Positions 30,633 through 38,487 of a stretch of DNA of 64,000 nt are shown piece by piece; the first letter of the stretch is position 1; each line of letters begins with the position of its first letter. The notes below the pieces were generated by a model. It worked only from the letters and a program-made list of their open reading frames with translations, searched no databases and was not told the origin of the DNA. This DNA is from Flavobacterium sp. I-STPP5a (GTDB lineage Bacteria; Bacteroidota; Bacteroidia; Flavobacteriales; Flavobacteriaceae): contig NZ_VHLM01000030.1 in assembly GCF_009764685.1 (NCBI RefSeq), positions 1 through 64,000 of the forward strand. The letters are read 5' to 3'. A program made the position numbers and the translations under genes.

Positions 30633-30666
30633 CAAATATAGTAAATTTCTCTTATAAATCATCAAA
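30633..30666 (-). promoter_or_regulatory. Candidate cassette promoter (Pc-like)
   Basis: On the minus strand, TTTG (30666-30663), a 22-bp spacer and TATATTTG (30640-30633) fit the Bacteroidota -33/-7 consensus with its usual 19-22 bp spacing. It overlaps the last codons of the recombinase gene and points into the array. Transcription would begin at the base of the primary-site hairpin. Confidence 0.5.
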
Positions 30667-31695
30667 CGGACTTTTAATTTGTTGCAAACTTTTCGTACTT
30701 ACGTGCGTGTAAATTTCGGTAGTTTTACTGCTGCTATGCCCTAGTAATTCTTGAATGTAGCGTAAATCGGTACCACTTTCTAGTAAGTGTGTAGCAAAAC
30801 TATGTCGCAACCAGTGCAAAGTGGCGGGCTTTGTTATTCCTGCTTTTTTAAGTGCCTGTTTCAATATCAGTTGTAAACTTCTGGCATCATAGGGTTGACC
30901 TTTGATTTGTCCTTCAAATAAGTACTTCATGGGTTTGTGCATGATATAATATTCCCGAAGCATTTCTAAAATTTTGGGCGACAATGGGGCAATGCGATCT
31001 TTTTGACCTTTAGCTTTTTTAAGTAAAACCAAGTTTCTTTTGGAATCGATATGAACGGGTTGCAGTGCTAATAATTCACCACAGCGCAAGCCACAACTAT
31101 AAATCAAGGAAAGCATTGTTTTGTGTTTGAGGTTGCTGTGGGCATTCAAAATTAGTTTTACTTCTTCTTTGCTTAATACATTGGGTAATACTTTGGCGCG
31201 TTTTGGTCTATGTATTTTGTCAATGTCAATTTTAGTGTCCATTACTATTTTAAAAAAGAGTTTGATGGCGTTTACAATTTGGTTTTGATAGGATTCAGAC
31301 AGGTTTTTATGTAGGATGTAATTGTTATTGAATAGGATTACATCATTATTGTCAATGTCGGGGATGTTTTTTTCTGGAAAAAAGAGCAAAAATGTTTTTA
31401 GGGCCTCAGAGTAGGTGGTTATGGTGTTTTGGCTATACCTTTTGGATTGCAGCCATTGTTTGAATTTTTCTAAATAATGAATTGCTTCTAGAGAAATTTG
31501 CTGTGTGGGGTCTGCTTGAATTTGAAACTGGATTCGGTTTTCAATAGTATCGGGTATGTGCCACAGTTTTTTTTGTTGGCTCCATCTAGCGCCGCTTATT
31601 TGCTTGACTTGTTGAATAAGATCTGGGTTTTTTTCAAAATAGAGAGCAATTCTATTTTCGTCTTTATGTTTTAAGGGTGCTGCTTTCCAGTTCAT
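30652..31695 (-). CDS. Xer-type tyrosine recombinase, presumed cassette integrase
   Basis: A 347-residue tyrosine recombinase. Catalytic residues are Arg204 (SCGLRCGEL), Lys229 (KKAKGQK), His294 and Arg297 (LHWLRHSF), His320 (LLGH) and the nucleophile Tyr329 (EIYTHVS). A SAM-like core-binding domain spans about 70-160. Lys229 to His294 is 65 residues, as in XerD (about 72), not about 106 as in IntI1, so the IntI-specific extra domain is absent. An added N-terminal segment (1-60) carries GARWSQQKKLWHIPD, typical of Bacteroidota recombinases. It lies at the end of the array in the same orientation as most cassettes. That it works on sites A-T is inference from position. Confidence 0.92.
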   Translation of the reverse strand: MNWKAAPLKHKDENRIALYFEKNPDLIQQVKQISGARWSQQKKLWHIPDTIENRIQFQIQADPTQQISLEAIHYLEKFKQWLQSKRYSQNTITTYSEALKTFLLFFPEKNIPDIDNNDVILFNNNYILHKNLSESYQNQIVNAIKLFFKIVMDTKIDIDKIHRPKRAKVLPNVLSKEEVKLILNAHSNLKHKTMLSLIYSCGLRCGELLALQPVHIDSKRNLVLLKKAKGQKDRIAPLSPKILEMLREYYIMHKPMKYLFEGQIKGQPYDARSLQLILKQALKKAGITKPATLHWLRHSFATHLLESGTDLRYIQELLGHSSSKTTEIYTHVSTKSLQQIKSPFDDL

Positions 31696-31787
31696 TGTGT
31701 CTCTTTTTTGGGGTTTAAAGATACAATTTTTTTAAGATTTTTACTCCATCTTGTAGAATTAAGGAGCGTCTTTTTTTTGTGTAAGGG

Positions 31788-31885
31788 ATGATCCCGAGAC
31801 TTCGGGAGGTATCCTTGTAGTGTAACGGAAAGATAAAGCCGAAAGCCCGACCCGAAGTTTTTACGTAGGGGTACACCCAAAAGGA
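31788..31885. repeat. Flavobacterial-type intergenic repeat
   Basis: A CCCGA-GACT-TCGGG hairpin (31793-31806) is followed by GAAAGCCCGACCCGAAG and a TTTTTACGTAGGGG run. This resembles short structured repeats that recur between genes in Flavobacterium, as far as I remember. It fills most of the 300 bp between the recombinase and the aldehyde dehydrogenase and may mark the edge of the array. No gene is seen here. Confidence 0.4.
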
Positions 31886-31959
31886 ATTGAATGCTATTTT
31901 GTGGGAATGTAGTGTAGGAAGGTGTTTTTTGATTTGGATTTTGTTTTTTTACCAGTACC

Positions 31960-31983
31960 AAAAAAAATCCCACCGAAGTGGGA
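31960..31983 (-). terminator. Rho-independent terminator of the aldehyde dehydrogenase gene
   Basis: On the minus strand TCCCAC-TTCG-GTGGGA is followed by eight T. It lies 20 bp past the dehydrogenase stop. Confidence 0.9.
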
Positions 31984-32003
31984 CTCTTAAAATGTGGATT
32001 GAT

Positions 32004-33386
32004 TTATAAGATTTCGGTTTCTGAAACGGCATGAATTAATTTTTTATTTACAAATTCATCCATCCCCAATGCAGAAAGTTCTCTACCATAACCTGATCTT
32101 TTTGTTCCGCCAAAGGGTAAACTTTCGTTTGATTTTGTGGGTTGATTGATGAAAACCATTCCAGAATCGATTTGTTTGGCCATATTTTTTGCTCTTTCCA
32201 TGTCTTTTGAAAAAATGGAACTTCCTAAACCAAATCGAGTAGCATTGGCCAATTCAATGGCTTCTTCATCATTTTTTACGCGGTAAAAACTGGCTACGGG
32301 ACCAAATAATTCTTCTTGATACGCGAGCATATCTGGTTTTAAATGTGTTAAGATGGTAGGTTGCATGAAAGCGCCTTTTAAATTTGCTTGCTTTCCACCA
32401 GTAACAACCGTTGCACCTTGTTTTATGGTGGTGTTTACTTGGTCTAATAAGGTGTCTAGGGCATCTTGACTGGATAATGGCCCCAGTTGTGTTTCTTTGT
32501 CCATGGGATCGCCCAGTTTTAAGGCTTCCATTTTTTGAGTGAATTTTTCTAAAAATTCATCGGCTACTTGCTCTAAAACGATAAATCTTTTTGAAGCCAC
32601 GCAGCTTTGTCCGTTATTGATCATTCGGCCTTTAATTGCTAAGTCGGTTGCACGGTCAATATCGGCATCTTCCAAAACAATAAACGGATCATTTCCGCCC
32701 AGTTCTAGTACTGATTTTTTAATGTTTTTCCCAGCAAATTGTGCAAGTGATGCGCCTGCTTTTTCACTTCCGGTTAAACAAGCACCTTGAATTTTTGGGT
32801 TTTCAATTAGTTTCTCAATCTTTTTGGAAGATAAAAACAAGTTGGTGTATAAACCTTTTGGAGCTTGTATTTCAGTAAAAATATCTTGAAATGCTTGTGC
32901 ACATTGCGGCACGTTTGAGGAATGTTTGAGTACAATGGTATTACCAATCATTAAATTTGGAGCAACAACGCGGGCAACTTGATAGAAAGGAAAATTCCAA
33001 GGTTCAACTGCAAGAATAACACCAATAGGTGCTTTGGTCAAAACGGCTTCGCCTACTGCAGTAGTTATTTTTTGATCGGCTAAAAATTCAGCACCATTTT
33101 TGGCATAATATTCAAAAATATTGGCGCAATATTCAATTTCATATTCTGATTGTCCAATTAATTTCCCCATTTCGGTGGTGATCATTTCAGATAATTCTTT
33201 CTTTTTTGATCGAAAGGTGGCAGCAATTTTATGTAGTAATGCTGCACGCTCTTCGTAGCTTGTTTTTTTCCAGTCTAAGTAAGCGTCATGTGCATTGTCA
33301 ATTGCTTGTTCTAAATGGGAATCTGTAATTTCGTCAAACGTTTTTAGCGTTTCTAAAGTATATGGATTAACGGATTTGATAGCCAT
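32004..33386 (-). CDS. NAD(P)-dependent succinate-semialdehyde dehydrogenase
   Basis: A 460-residue aldehyde dehydrogenase, close to the succinate-semialdehyde dehydrogenase group. It oxidises an aldehyde to an acid in the cytosol, feeding succinate to the TCA cycle if the name is right. Visible signatures are PWNFPFYQ, the nucleotide loop ACLTGSEKAGASLA, the catalytic Glu in VLELGGNDPFIVL and the catalytic Cys in NNGQSCVASKRF. The length is typical of the short GabD form. It is a single gene with its own strong terminator and the first core gene right of the array. Confidence 0.9.
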   Translation of the reverse strand: MAIKSVNPYTLETLKTFDEITDSHLEQAIDNAHDAYLDWKKTSYEERAALLHKIAATFRSKKKELSEMITTEMGKLIGQSEYEIEYCANIFEYYAKNGAEFLADQKITTAVGEAVLTKAPIGVILAVEPWNFPFYQVARVVAPNLMIGNTIVLKHSSNVPQCAQAFQDIFTEIQAPKGLYTNLFLSSKKIEKLIENPKIQGACLTGSEKAGASLAQFAGKNIKKSVLELGGNDPFIVLEDADIDRATDLAIKGRMINNGQSCVASKRFIVLEQVADEFLEKFTQKMEALKLGDPMDKETQLGPLSSQDALDTLLDQVNTTIKQGATVVTGGKQANLKGAFMQPTILTHLKPDMLAYQEELFGPVASFYRVKNDEEAIELANATRFGLGSSIFSKDMERAKNMAKQIDSGMVFINQPTKSNESLPFGGTKRSGYGRELSALGMDEFVNKKLIHAVSETEIL

Positions 33387-33404
33387 AATTATGTTTTTAA
33401 GGGA

Positions 33405-33719
33405 TTATTTGGTGTCGCTTTCGCTGTAAAAATTATTTTCTTCGTCTTCACTGCCCACTTGTTCTTGAGCGTCATCCAATTCTGAACCGGGAATGTCTAA
33501 ATCACTTCCAATTCCTTGTGTTGGCAGCGCATTTTCGTCTCAAAGTTCTGGTTTATTTTCTAATTTCTTATTATTCGGAATCGCATCTATATCCATTTCT
33601 TTGTCTTGGTCCAATTGAACAAAAATATCTTCGGTGGCTGGATACTCTAATTTTTCCAGGTTTTTCTCAATAGTGCTTTTAGAACTTTCGGCAGCAACCT
33701 TAGTGGAATCCTTTTTCAT
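33405..33719 (-). pseudogene. Small acidic protein gene with in-frame TGA
   Basis: Minus-strand translation from ATG 33719 gives MKKDSTKVAAESSKSTIEKN and continues in frame to a TAA at 33405 (104 codons). A TGA at 33542-33540 splits it after residue 59. The part after the stop (GSDLDIPGSELDDAQEQVGS, then EDEENNFYSES) is a conserved tail I recognise from a family of small flavobacterial proteins, so the frame was once whole. It is either a recent nonsense mutation or a sequencing error. The first 59 residues could still be made. Function unknown. Confidence 0.7.
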
Positions 33720-33731
33720 GATTTCTATGTT

Positions 33732-33902
33732 TTATTTTTTTGTAATTCGGCTAATAATCCAAACGATCACTGCTATTAAGGCAATGACTATAAATATGCC
33801 CACTCCCATTCCTGCTTTAAAGATACCTTCTACTACCGAGCAACTTGTAAAAAAGAATGAAATTGGAACTAACGGAATGATTTTTTTGAGTACCGTTTGC
33901 AT
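33732..33902 (-). CDS. Small lipoprotein with one membrane helix
   Basis: A 56-residue protein with a lipobox (SFFFTSC, Cys21) and a C-terminal hydrophobic helix (VGIFIVIALIAVIVWIISR). Proteins of this form are widespread in Flavobacteria and are often misnamed phosphatidate cytidylyltransferase, with which they share no domain. It lies 12 bp upstream of the interrupted small gene and reads in the same direction. Confidence 0.65.
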   Translation of the reverse strand: MQTVLKKIIPLVPISFFFTSCSVVEGIFKAGMGVGIFIVIALIAVIVWIISRITKK

Positions 33903-34073
33903 GATTTTAGGGTGTTTAAATACTACTCCAAAGATCAGTATTTTTTACTTTAAGAGTGTTACAGCATTTCTTAATTAAGTTGTAATATTCTTGTCATAAG
34001 TGCTATTATTCATTCAAAATAAGAAATCAGTATTAAAAAAGCAGAATTAGGTATTCCCAAATTGTAATTCTGT

Positions 34074-34081
34074 TATCTTTG
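34074..34081 (+). promoter_or_regulatory. -7 element of the tgt promoter
   Basis: TATCTTTG matches TAnnTTTG and lies 19 bp before the tgt ATG. No convincing -33 TTTG is seen at the usual distance. Confidence 0.5.
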
Positions 34082-34100
34082 CCAACAGTAAAAAAGTTAT

Positions 34101-35231
34101 ATGAAGTTTGATTTATTAAAAAATGATCCGCTATCTAAGGCCAGAGCGGGAACAATTACAACAGATCACGGTGTGATTGAAACGCCAATTTTTATGCCTG
34201 TAGGTACTGTGGCCTCTGTAAAAGGAGTACACCAAAGGGAATTAAAAAACGATATTAATCCAGATATTATTCTGGGAAATACCTATCACTTATACTTGCG
34301 TCCGCAAACTGAAATTCTTGAAAAAGCAGGTGGTTTGCATAAGTTTATGAACTGGGATCGCAATATTTTGACTGATTCTGGTGGGTACCAAGTATATTCT
34401 TTGAGTGCCAATAGAAAAATTAAGGAAGAGGGAGTTAAGTTTAAATCCCACATTGATGGTTCTTACCATTTTTTTACGCCTGAGAATGTTATGGAAATTC
34501 AGCGAACTATAGGTGCTGATATCATCATGGCATTTGATGAGTGTACACCTTATCCTTGTGATTACAATTATGCCAAGCGCTCTATGAAAATGACGCACCG
34601 CTGGCTAGACCGTTGTATCAATCACCTGGATAAGCTTCCGTTTAAATATGGGTATGAGCAAACTTTTTTCCCAATTGTTCAAGGAAGTACGTATAAAGAT
34701 TTACGAAGACAATCAGCAGAATATATTGCCAATTCTAACCAACAAGGTAATGCCATAGGCGGTTTATCTGTAGGGGAACCAGCTGAGGAAATGTACGCCA
34801 TGACCGAAGTAGTGTGTGAAATATTACCTGAGGATAAACCAAGATATTTAATGGGTGTGGGAACGCCAATTAACATTCTTGAAAATATTGCGTTGGGTAT
34901 TGACATGTTTGATTGTGTGATGCCTACACGTAACGCCCGTAACGGAATGTTGTTTACGGCTCATGGTACCATAAACATTAAAAATAAAAAATGGGAAGCT
35001 GATTTTTCAGTCATTGATGAAATGGGAATCACCTTTGTAGATACAGAATATACGAAAGCGTATTTGCGTCACCTTTTTGCAGCAAATGAGTACTTAGGAA
35101 AACAAATTGCTACCATTCACAATCTTGGATTTTACATGTGGTTAGTGCGCGAGGCTAGAAAACACATCTTAGCAGGAGACTTTAAACCTTGGAAAGAGAT
35201 GATGGTTAAAAACATGAGCCAACGACTATAA
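34101..35231 (+). CDS. tgt: tRNA-guanine transglycosylase
   Basis: A 376-residue Tgt, which exchanges guanine-34 for preQ1 in the GUN anticodons of Asp, Asn, His and Tyr tRNAs during queuosine synthesis. The nucleophile Asp lies in MGVGTPINILENIALGIDMFDC, followed by PTRNARNG. An early Asp is in LTDSGGYQVYS. The zinc-binding Cys/His of bacterial Tgt usually come after residue 300, and here that region is partly substituted (FVDTEYTKAYLRHL), as in other Bacteroidota Tgt proteins. It is the first gene of a conserved flavobacterial order with the LptF/LptG-type permease downstream. Confidence 0.95.
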   Translation: MKFDLLKNDPLSKARAGTITTDHGVIETPIFMPVGTVASVKGVHQRELKNDINPDIILGNTYHLYLRPQTEILEKAGGLHKFMNWDRNILTDSGGYQVYSLSANRKIKEEGVKFKSHIDGSYHFFTPENVMEIQRTIGADIIMAFDECTPYPCDYNYAKRSMKMTHRWLDRCINHLDKLPFKYGYEQTFFPIVQGSTYKDLRRQSAEYIANSNQQGNAIGGLSVGEPAEEMYAMTEVVCEILPEDKPRYLMGVGTPINILENIALGIDMFDCVMPTRNARNGMLFTAHGTINIKNKKWEADFSVIDEMGITFVDTEYTKAYLRHLFAANEYLGKQIATIHNLGFYMWLVREARKHILAGDFKPWKEMMVKNMSQRL

Positions 35232-35235
35232 AATA

Positions 35236-35300
35236 ATTATGAATTATAAATTATGAATTATCATGTAGTTCATAATTTATAATTTATAATTCATAATTTA
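35236..35300. repeat. AT-only inverted repeat between tgt and the permease gene
   Basis: AATTATGAATTATAAATTAT begins the left arm (35236-35258) and its complement recurs at 35270-35300 with one extra TATAATT. It could slow or end transcription, or serve as an expanding short repeat. Confidence 0.6.
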
Positions 35301-35304
35301 AATT

Positions 35305-36393
35305 ATGCTTACAATAATAGACAAATACATTCTTAAAAGATATTTAGCCACATTTGCGGTTATGTTGTTGTTGTTTATTCCAATAGGGATTGTGGTGGAT
35401 GTATCTGAGAAGATTAATAAAATGCTTGAAAACAAGGTTCCTATTCTTGAAATAGCGCTTTACTATTACAATTTTACGGTTTATTTTGCCAATTCTCTTT
35501 TTCCTATATTTTTGTTTTTATCGGTGATTTGGTTTACCTCAAAACTTGCCAATGATACTGAGATTATAGCTATACTGAGTTCGGGTATTTCCTTTACCCG
35601 ATTTTTGAGGCCTTACATTATGGGTGCTTTTATAGTGTCTCTATTTGTACTGTTGATGGGATTTTTTGTGGTACCATCTGCTAGTGAAGGCTTCAATAAT
35701 TTTAGGTACATGTACTTAAGAGGAGGCGGTAAAGAGGCCATGAGAGGTGATAATACCGATGTGTACAGGCAAATAAATGATACCGATTTTATTTATGTAA
35801 ACAGTTTTAATACCGATACCAAGACGGCTTTTAATTTTTCACTAGAGCGTTTTAAAAACGATAAACTGGTACATAAAATTACAGCGAGTAGAATTACTTG
35901 GAACCCAAAAGACAGTACCTACTCTATGTATGATTATACTAAAAGAACAGTAGGCCCACTGAATGATGTCATTATAAAACTCCCAGAAAAGAAAGCCGTT
36001 TTTGAATTTGACTTAGAGGATTTAACCCCTGTAGTGTATATAGCGGAGACCTTAAGTTTAGGTAAACTGAATGCTTTTATAGACAAAGAACGCGAGCGAG
36101 GTTCTTCAAACATAAATGTATATCTCGTAGTATTGTATAAAAAATATAGTGTACCCATTTCAGCATTTATTTTAACCATTATTGCAGTCGCTGTTTCTTC
36201 TATGAAACGAAGAGGAGGCATGGGAACCAATCTAGCCATAGGAATTGCAATTGCTTTTTCATTTGTATTTTTTGATAAAATCTTTGGGGTACTAGCAGAG
36301 AAGTCCAGTATTCCGCCATTACTAGCCGTATGGCTGCCCAATATTGTTTTTGGAATATTAGCCATTTATTTACTACGCAATGCAAAACGATAA
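35305..36393 (+). CDS. LptF/LptG-family lipopolysaccharide export permease
   Basis: A 362-residue inner-membrane permease of the YjgP/YjgQ family. Three N-terminal helices (TFAVMLLLFIPIGIVVDVSE and following) and three C-terminal ones enclose a periplasmic beta-jellyroll domain (about 130-260). Two such subunits plus LptB drive LPS from the inner membrane to the Lpt bridge. Whether it is LptF or LptG cannot be told. It follows tgt after an AT-rich inverted repeat, and its end overlaps the EamA gene by 14 bp. Confidence 0.9.
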   Translation: MLTIIDKYILKRYLATFAVMLLLFIPIGIVVDVSEKINKMLENKVPILEIALYYYNFTVYFANSLFPIFLFLSVIWFTSKLANDTEIIAILSSGISFTRFLRPYIMGAFIVSLFVLLMGFFVVPSASEGFNNFRYMYLRGGGKEAMRGDNTDVYRQINDTDFIYVNSFNTDTKTAFNFSLERFKNDKLVHKITASRITWNPKDSTYSMYDYTKRTVGPLNDVIIKLPEKKAVFEFDLEDLTPVVYIAETLSLGKLNAFIDKERERGSSNINVYLVVLYKKYSVPISAFILTIIAVAVSSMKRRGGMGTNLAIGIAIAFSFVFFDKIFGVLAEKSSIPPLLAVWLPNIVFGILAIYLLRNAKR

Positions 36394-37267
36394 TTTAAAA
36401 AGTTATTTAAACCTCCATTTAATTGTTTTTATCTGGGGTTTCACTGCCATTTTGGGCGCTTTAATTACTATATCTGCTGATGCATTGGTATGGTTCAGGA
36501 TGTTATTTGCAGGGATTTTTATAGCCGCTTTTTTAGTGATTTCAAAAAAATCTTTTAAAGTTCCGGTAAAGTCATTATTGAAATTAATGTTTGTTGGACT
36601 TTTAATCGCCTTGCATTGGATCTTTTTCTTTAAAGCCATTCATGTCTCAAATGTATCCATAACATTATCGGTGTTTTCACTAGGTGCTTTTTTTGCATCC
36701 ATATTGGAGCCCTTGTTTTACGGTAGAAAAGTTTTATGGTACGAAGTTTTTTTTGGACTCATCATCATAGCGGGGTTAGCCTTAATTATGCAAGTAGAAA
36801 TCAACTATCTTGATGGGATGCTGTATGCACTTGTGTCAATATTGCTAGGTGTTTTATTTACCTTGATGAACGGTAAATTAATCGCTAATCATGATCCTTC
36901 GGTTATTTCTTTTTATGAGTTTGTAGCTGGAGTTGGATTTATATCTGCCTACTTTTTTATAGAAGGAAAGTTTACAGCCGCTTTTTTTGAAATGACAGTA
37001 AACAACTGGATTCTAATATTAATACTTGCCTCAGTGTGTACCGCTTATGCTTTTACCGCCTCGGTTAAAGTAATGCAAAAACTCACGCCTTATACCGTGA
37101 TGCTTACCACAAATTTAGAGCCTGTTTACGGGATAATCTTGGCTTATTTTATTTTGGGTGGCAAAGAAAAAATGAGTTTTGAGTTTTACATTGGCGCCAT
37201 AATAATTGTCATTACTGTGATACTTAATGGAGTGATCAAACACTACCAGAAATCCAAAACAGCATAG
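36380..37267 (+). CDS. EamA-family (DMT) transporter
   Basis: A 295-residue inner-membrane protein with ten predicted helices in two EamA repeats (about 10-140 and 150-290). Hallmarks include VFIWGFTAILGALI at the start and LTPYTVMLTTNLEPVYGII in the second repeat. Substrates of this superfamily include amino acids and metabolites; none can be assigned here. It overlaps the LptF/G gene by 14 bp, so it is co-transcribed. Confidence 0.9.
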   Translation: MQNDNLKSYLNLHLIVFIWGFTAILGALITISADALVWFRMLFAGIFIAAFLVISKKSFKVPVKSLLKLMFVGLLIALHWIFFFKAIHVSNVSITLSVFSLGAFFASILEPLFYGRKVLWYEVFFGLIIIAGLALIMQVEINYLDGMLYALVSILLGVLFTLMNGKLIANHDPSVISFYEFVAGVGFISAYFFIEGKFTAAFFEMTVNNWILILILASVCTAYAFTASVKVMQKLTPYTVMLTTNLEPVYGIILAYFILGGKEKMSFEFYIGAIIIVITVILNGVIKHYQKSKTA

Positions 37268-37382
37268 CTTTTGGCATGCTTTAGGAATCAAAATTTTTCA
37301 CATAAATAGTAAATTAACCTTTTTGAACGATTTAAAATTTTATATTTGCTGTTCGAAATAAAAACAAAAACGCAAAAATCCT

Positions 37383-38336
37383 ATGGAATATTTAGATTTT
37401 GAGCTTCCAATAAAAGAACTTGAAGAGCAATTGGACAAATGTCTTATTATTGGTGAAGAATCAGATGTTGATGTAACGAATACTTGCAAACAAATCAGCA
37501 AGAAACTAGAAGAAACTAAAAAGAATATTTATAAAAATTTAACGGCTTGGCAACGTGTTCAGCTATCTAGACACCCAAATAGGCCTTATGTTTTAGAGCA
37601 TATTACGAATCTTACCAAAGGTACTTTTTTAGAGCTTTTTGGAGATAGAGGGTTTAAGGACGACAAAGCCATGATAGGTGGTTTGGGGCAAATTAATGGA
37701 CAATCATTCATGTTTGTTGGTCAACAAAAAGGGATCAATACTAAAATGCGTCAGTTTCGTAATTTCGGGATGGCAAATCCAGAAGGTTATAGAAAAGCGT
37801 TGCGCTTGATGAAAATGGCCGAGAAATTTGGTATCCCAGTAGTGACACTTATTGATACTCCGGGAGCTTATCCAGGACTTGAGGCCGAAGAGCGCGGACA
37901 AGGAGAAGCTATTGCGAGAAACATTTTTGAGATGATTAACTTGAAAGTGCCAATTATTACTATTATTGTAGGTGAAGGTGCTTCAGGTGGCGCATTAGGA
38001 ATAGGAGTAGGGGACAAGGTATACATGATGGAAAACACATGGTACTCGGTTATTTCGCCAGAATCTTGTTCGTCTATTTTATGGAAAAGTTGGGAGTACA
38101 AGGAACAAGCCGCCGATGCTTTGAAACTGACTTCAGCTGATATGAAGAGGCAAAAATTAGTTGATGATATCATACCAGAACCGCTAGGTGGAGCTCATTA
38201 TGATAAAGAAACTACCTTTAAAACAGTAGAGCAGTATATCTTAAAAGGCTATAATGAACTGAAAGACTTATCAACAGCTGATCTTATAGCTCAGAGAATG
38301 GAGAAATACAGTAAAATGGGAGAGTTTAAAGAATAA
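37383..38336 (+). CDS. accA: Acetyl-CoA carboxylase carboxyltransferase subunit alpha
   Basis: A 317-residue AccA that transfers the carboxyl group from carboxybiotin to acetyl-CoA with AccD, the first step of fatty-acid synthesis. The coiled N-terminal region and the crotonase-fold core are clear: [16 protein letters not shown], the oxyanion loops [20 protein letters not shown] and [15 protein letters not shown], and [11 protein letters not shown]. The length is standard. It stands alone behind a promoter-like TATATTTG (37341-37348) and is closed by a clear terminator. Confidence 0.96.
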   Translation: MEYLDFELPIKELEEQLDKCLIIGEESDVDVTNTCKQISKKLEETKKNIYKNLTAWQRVQLSRHPNRPYVLEHITNLTKGTFLELFGDRGFKDDKAMIGGLGQINGQSFMFVGQQKGINTKMRQFRNFGMANPEGYRKALRLMKMAEKFGIPVVTLIDTPGAYPGLEAEERGQGEAIARNIFEMINLKVPIITIIVGEGASGGALGIGVGDKVYMMENTWYSVISPESCSSILWKSWEYKEQAADALKLTSADMKRQKLVDDIIPEPLGGAHYDKETTFKTVEQYILKGYNELKDLSTADLIAQRMEKYSKMGEFKE

Positions 38337-38358
38337 AATCTTATAAATTTATAGTTCA

Positions 38359-38398
38359 TCCGTCTCGTACTAAAACCTAGGTCGAGACGGATTTTTTT
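38359..38398 (+). terminator. Rho-independent terminator of accA
   Basis: TCCGTCTCG (38359-38367) pairs with CGAGACGGA (38383-38391) and is followed by eight T. Confidence 0.92.
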
Positions 38399-38487
38399 TG
38401 GGTTATGAACAAAAAATAGTTGGTTATCAACATTTTTTTGTAACAACTCATCACTGATTTTTTTTAAATTTATGTTACTTTCGCGTT

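Larger units (their letters stand above)
473..31695 (-). mobile_element. Integron-like cassette array with Xer-type recombinase
   Basis: Twenty long palindromic sites (A-T) separate twenty cassettes, and a tyrosine recombinase lies at the right end. Taking the crossover at G/TT of the left core of each site, the units run: C20 654-1531, C19 1532-2416, C18 2417-3547, C17 3548-6716, C16 6717-9077, C15 9078-10137, C14 10138-10722, C13 10723-13174, C12 13175-13800, C11 13801-14321, C10 14322-15171, C9 15172-18192, C8 18193-21596, C7 21597-22090, C6 22091-23367, C5 23368-24125, C4 24126-26735, C3 26736-27651, C2 27652-28409, C1 28410-30549. Gene stops usually lie within 30 bp of a site, as in integron cassettes. 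The array probably continues left of the window. No IntI is present. Confidence 0.85.

Noticed and set aside
30652..31695. Calling the recombinase IntI and the array a classical integron
   Set aside because: The catalytic spacing leaves no room for the IntI extra domain, and the cores only partly fit RYYYAAC/GTTRRRY. The system is integron-like, but the family name is not supported.
473..31695. Conjugative element, prophage or genomic island with a single integrase
   Set aside because: There are no tra, relaxase, capsid or terminase genes, and no pair of direct repeats at the edges. Twenty regular sites fit cassettes better.
31692..31973. Minus-strand frame of 93 codons upstream of the recombinase
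   Set aside because: It spans the intergenic repeat and the start of the terminator hairpin, has no family features, and overlaps the recombinase start.
33634..33978. Plus-strand frame of 114 codons
   Set aside because: It is antisense to the small lipoprotein and to the interrupted acidic gene, both of which have clearer features.
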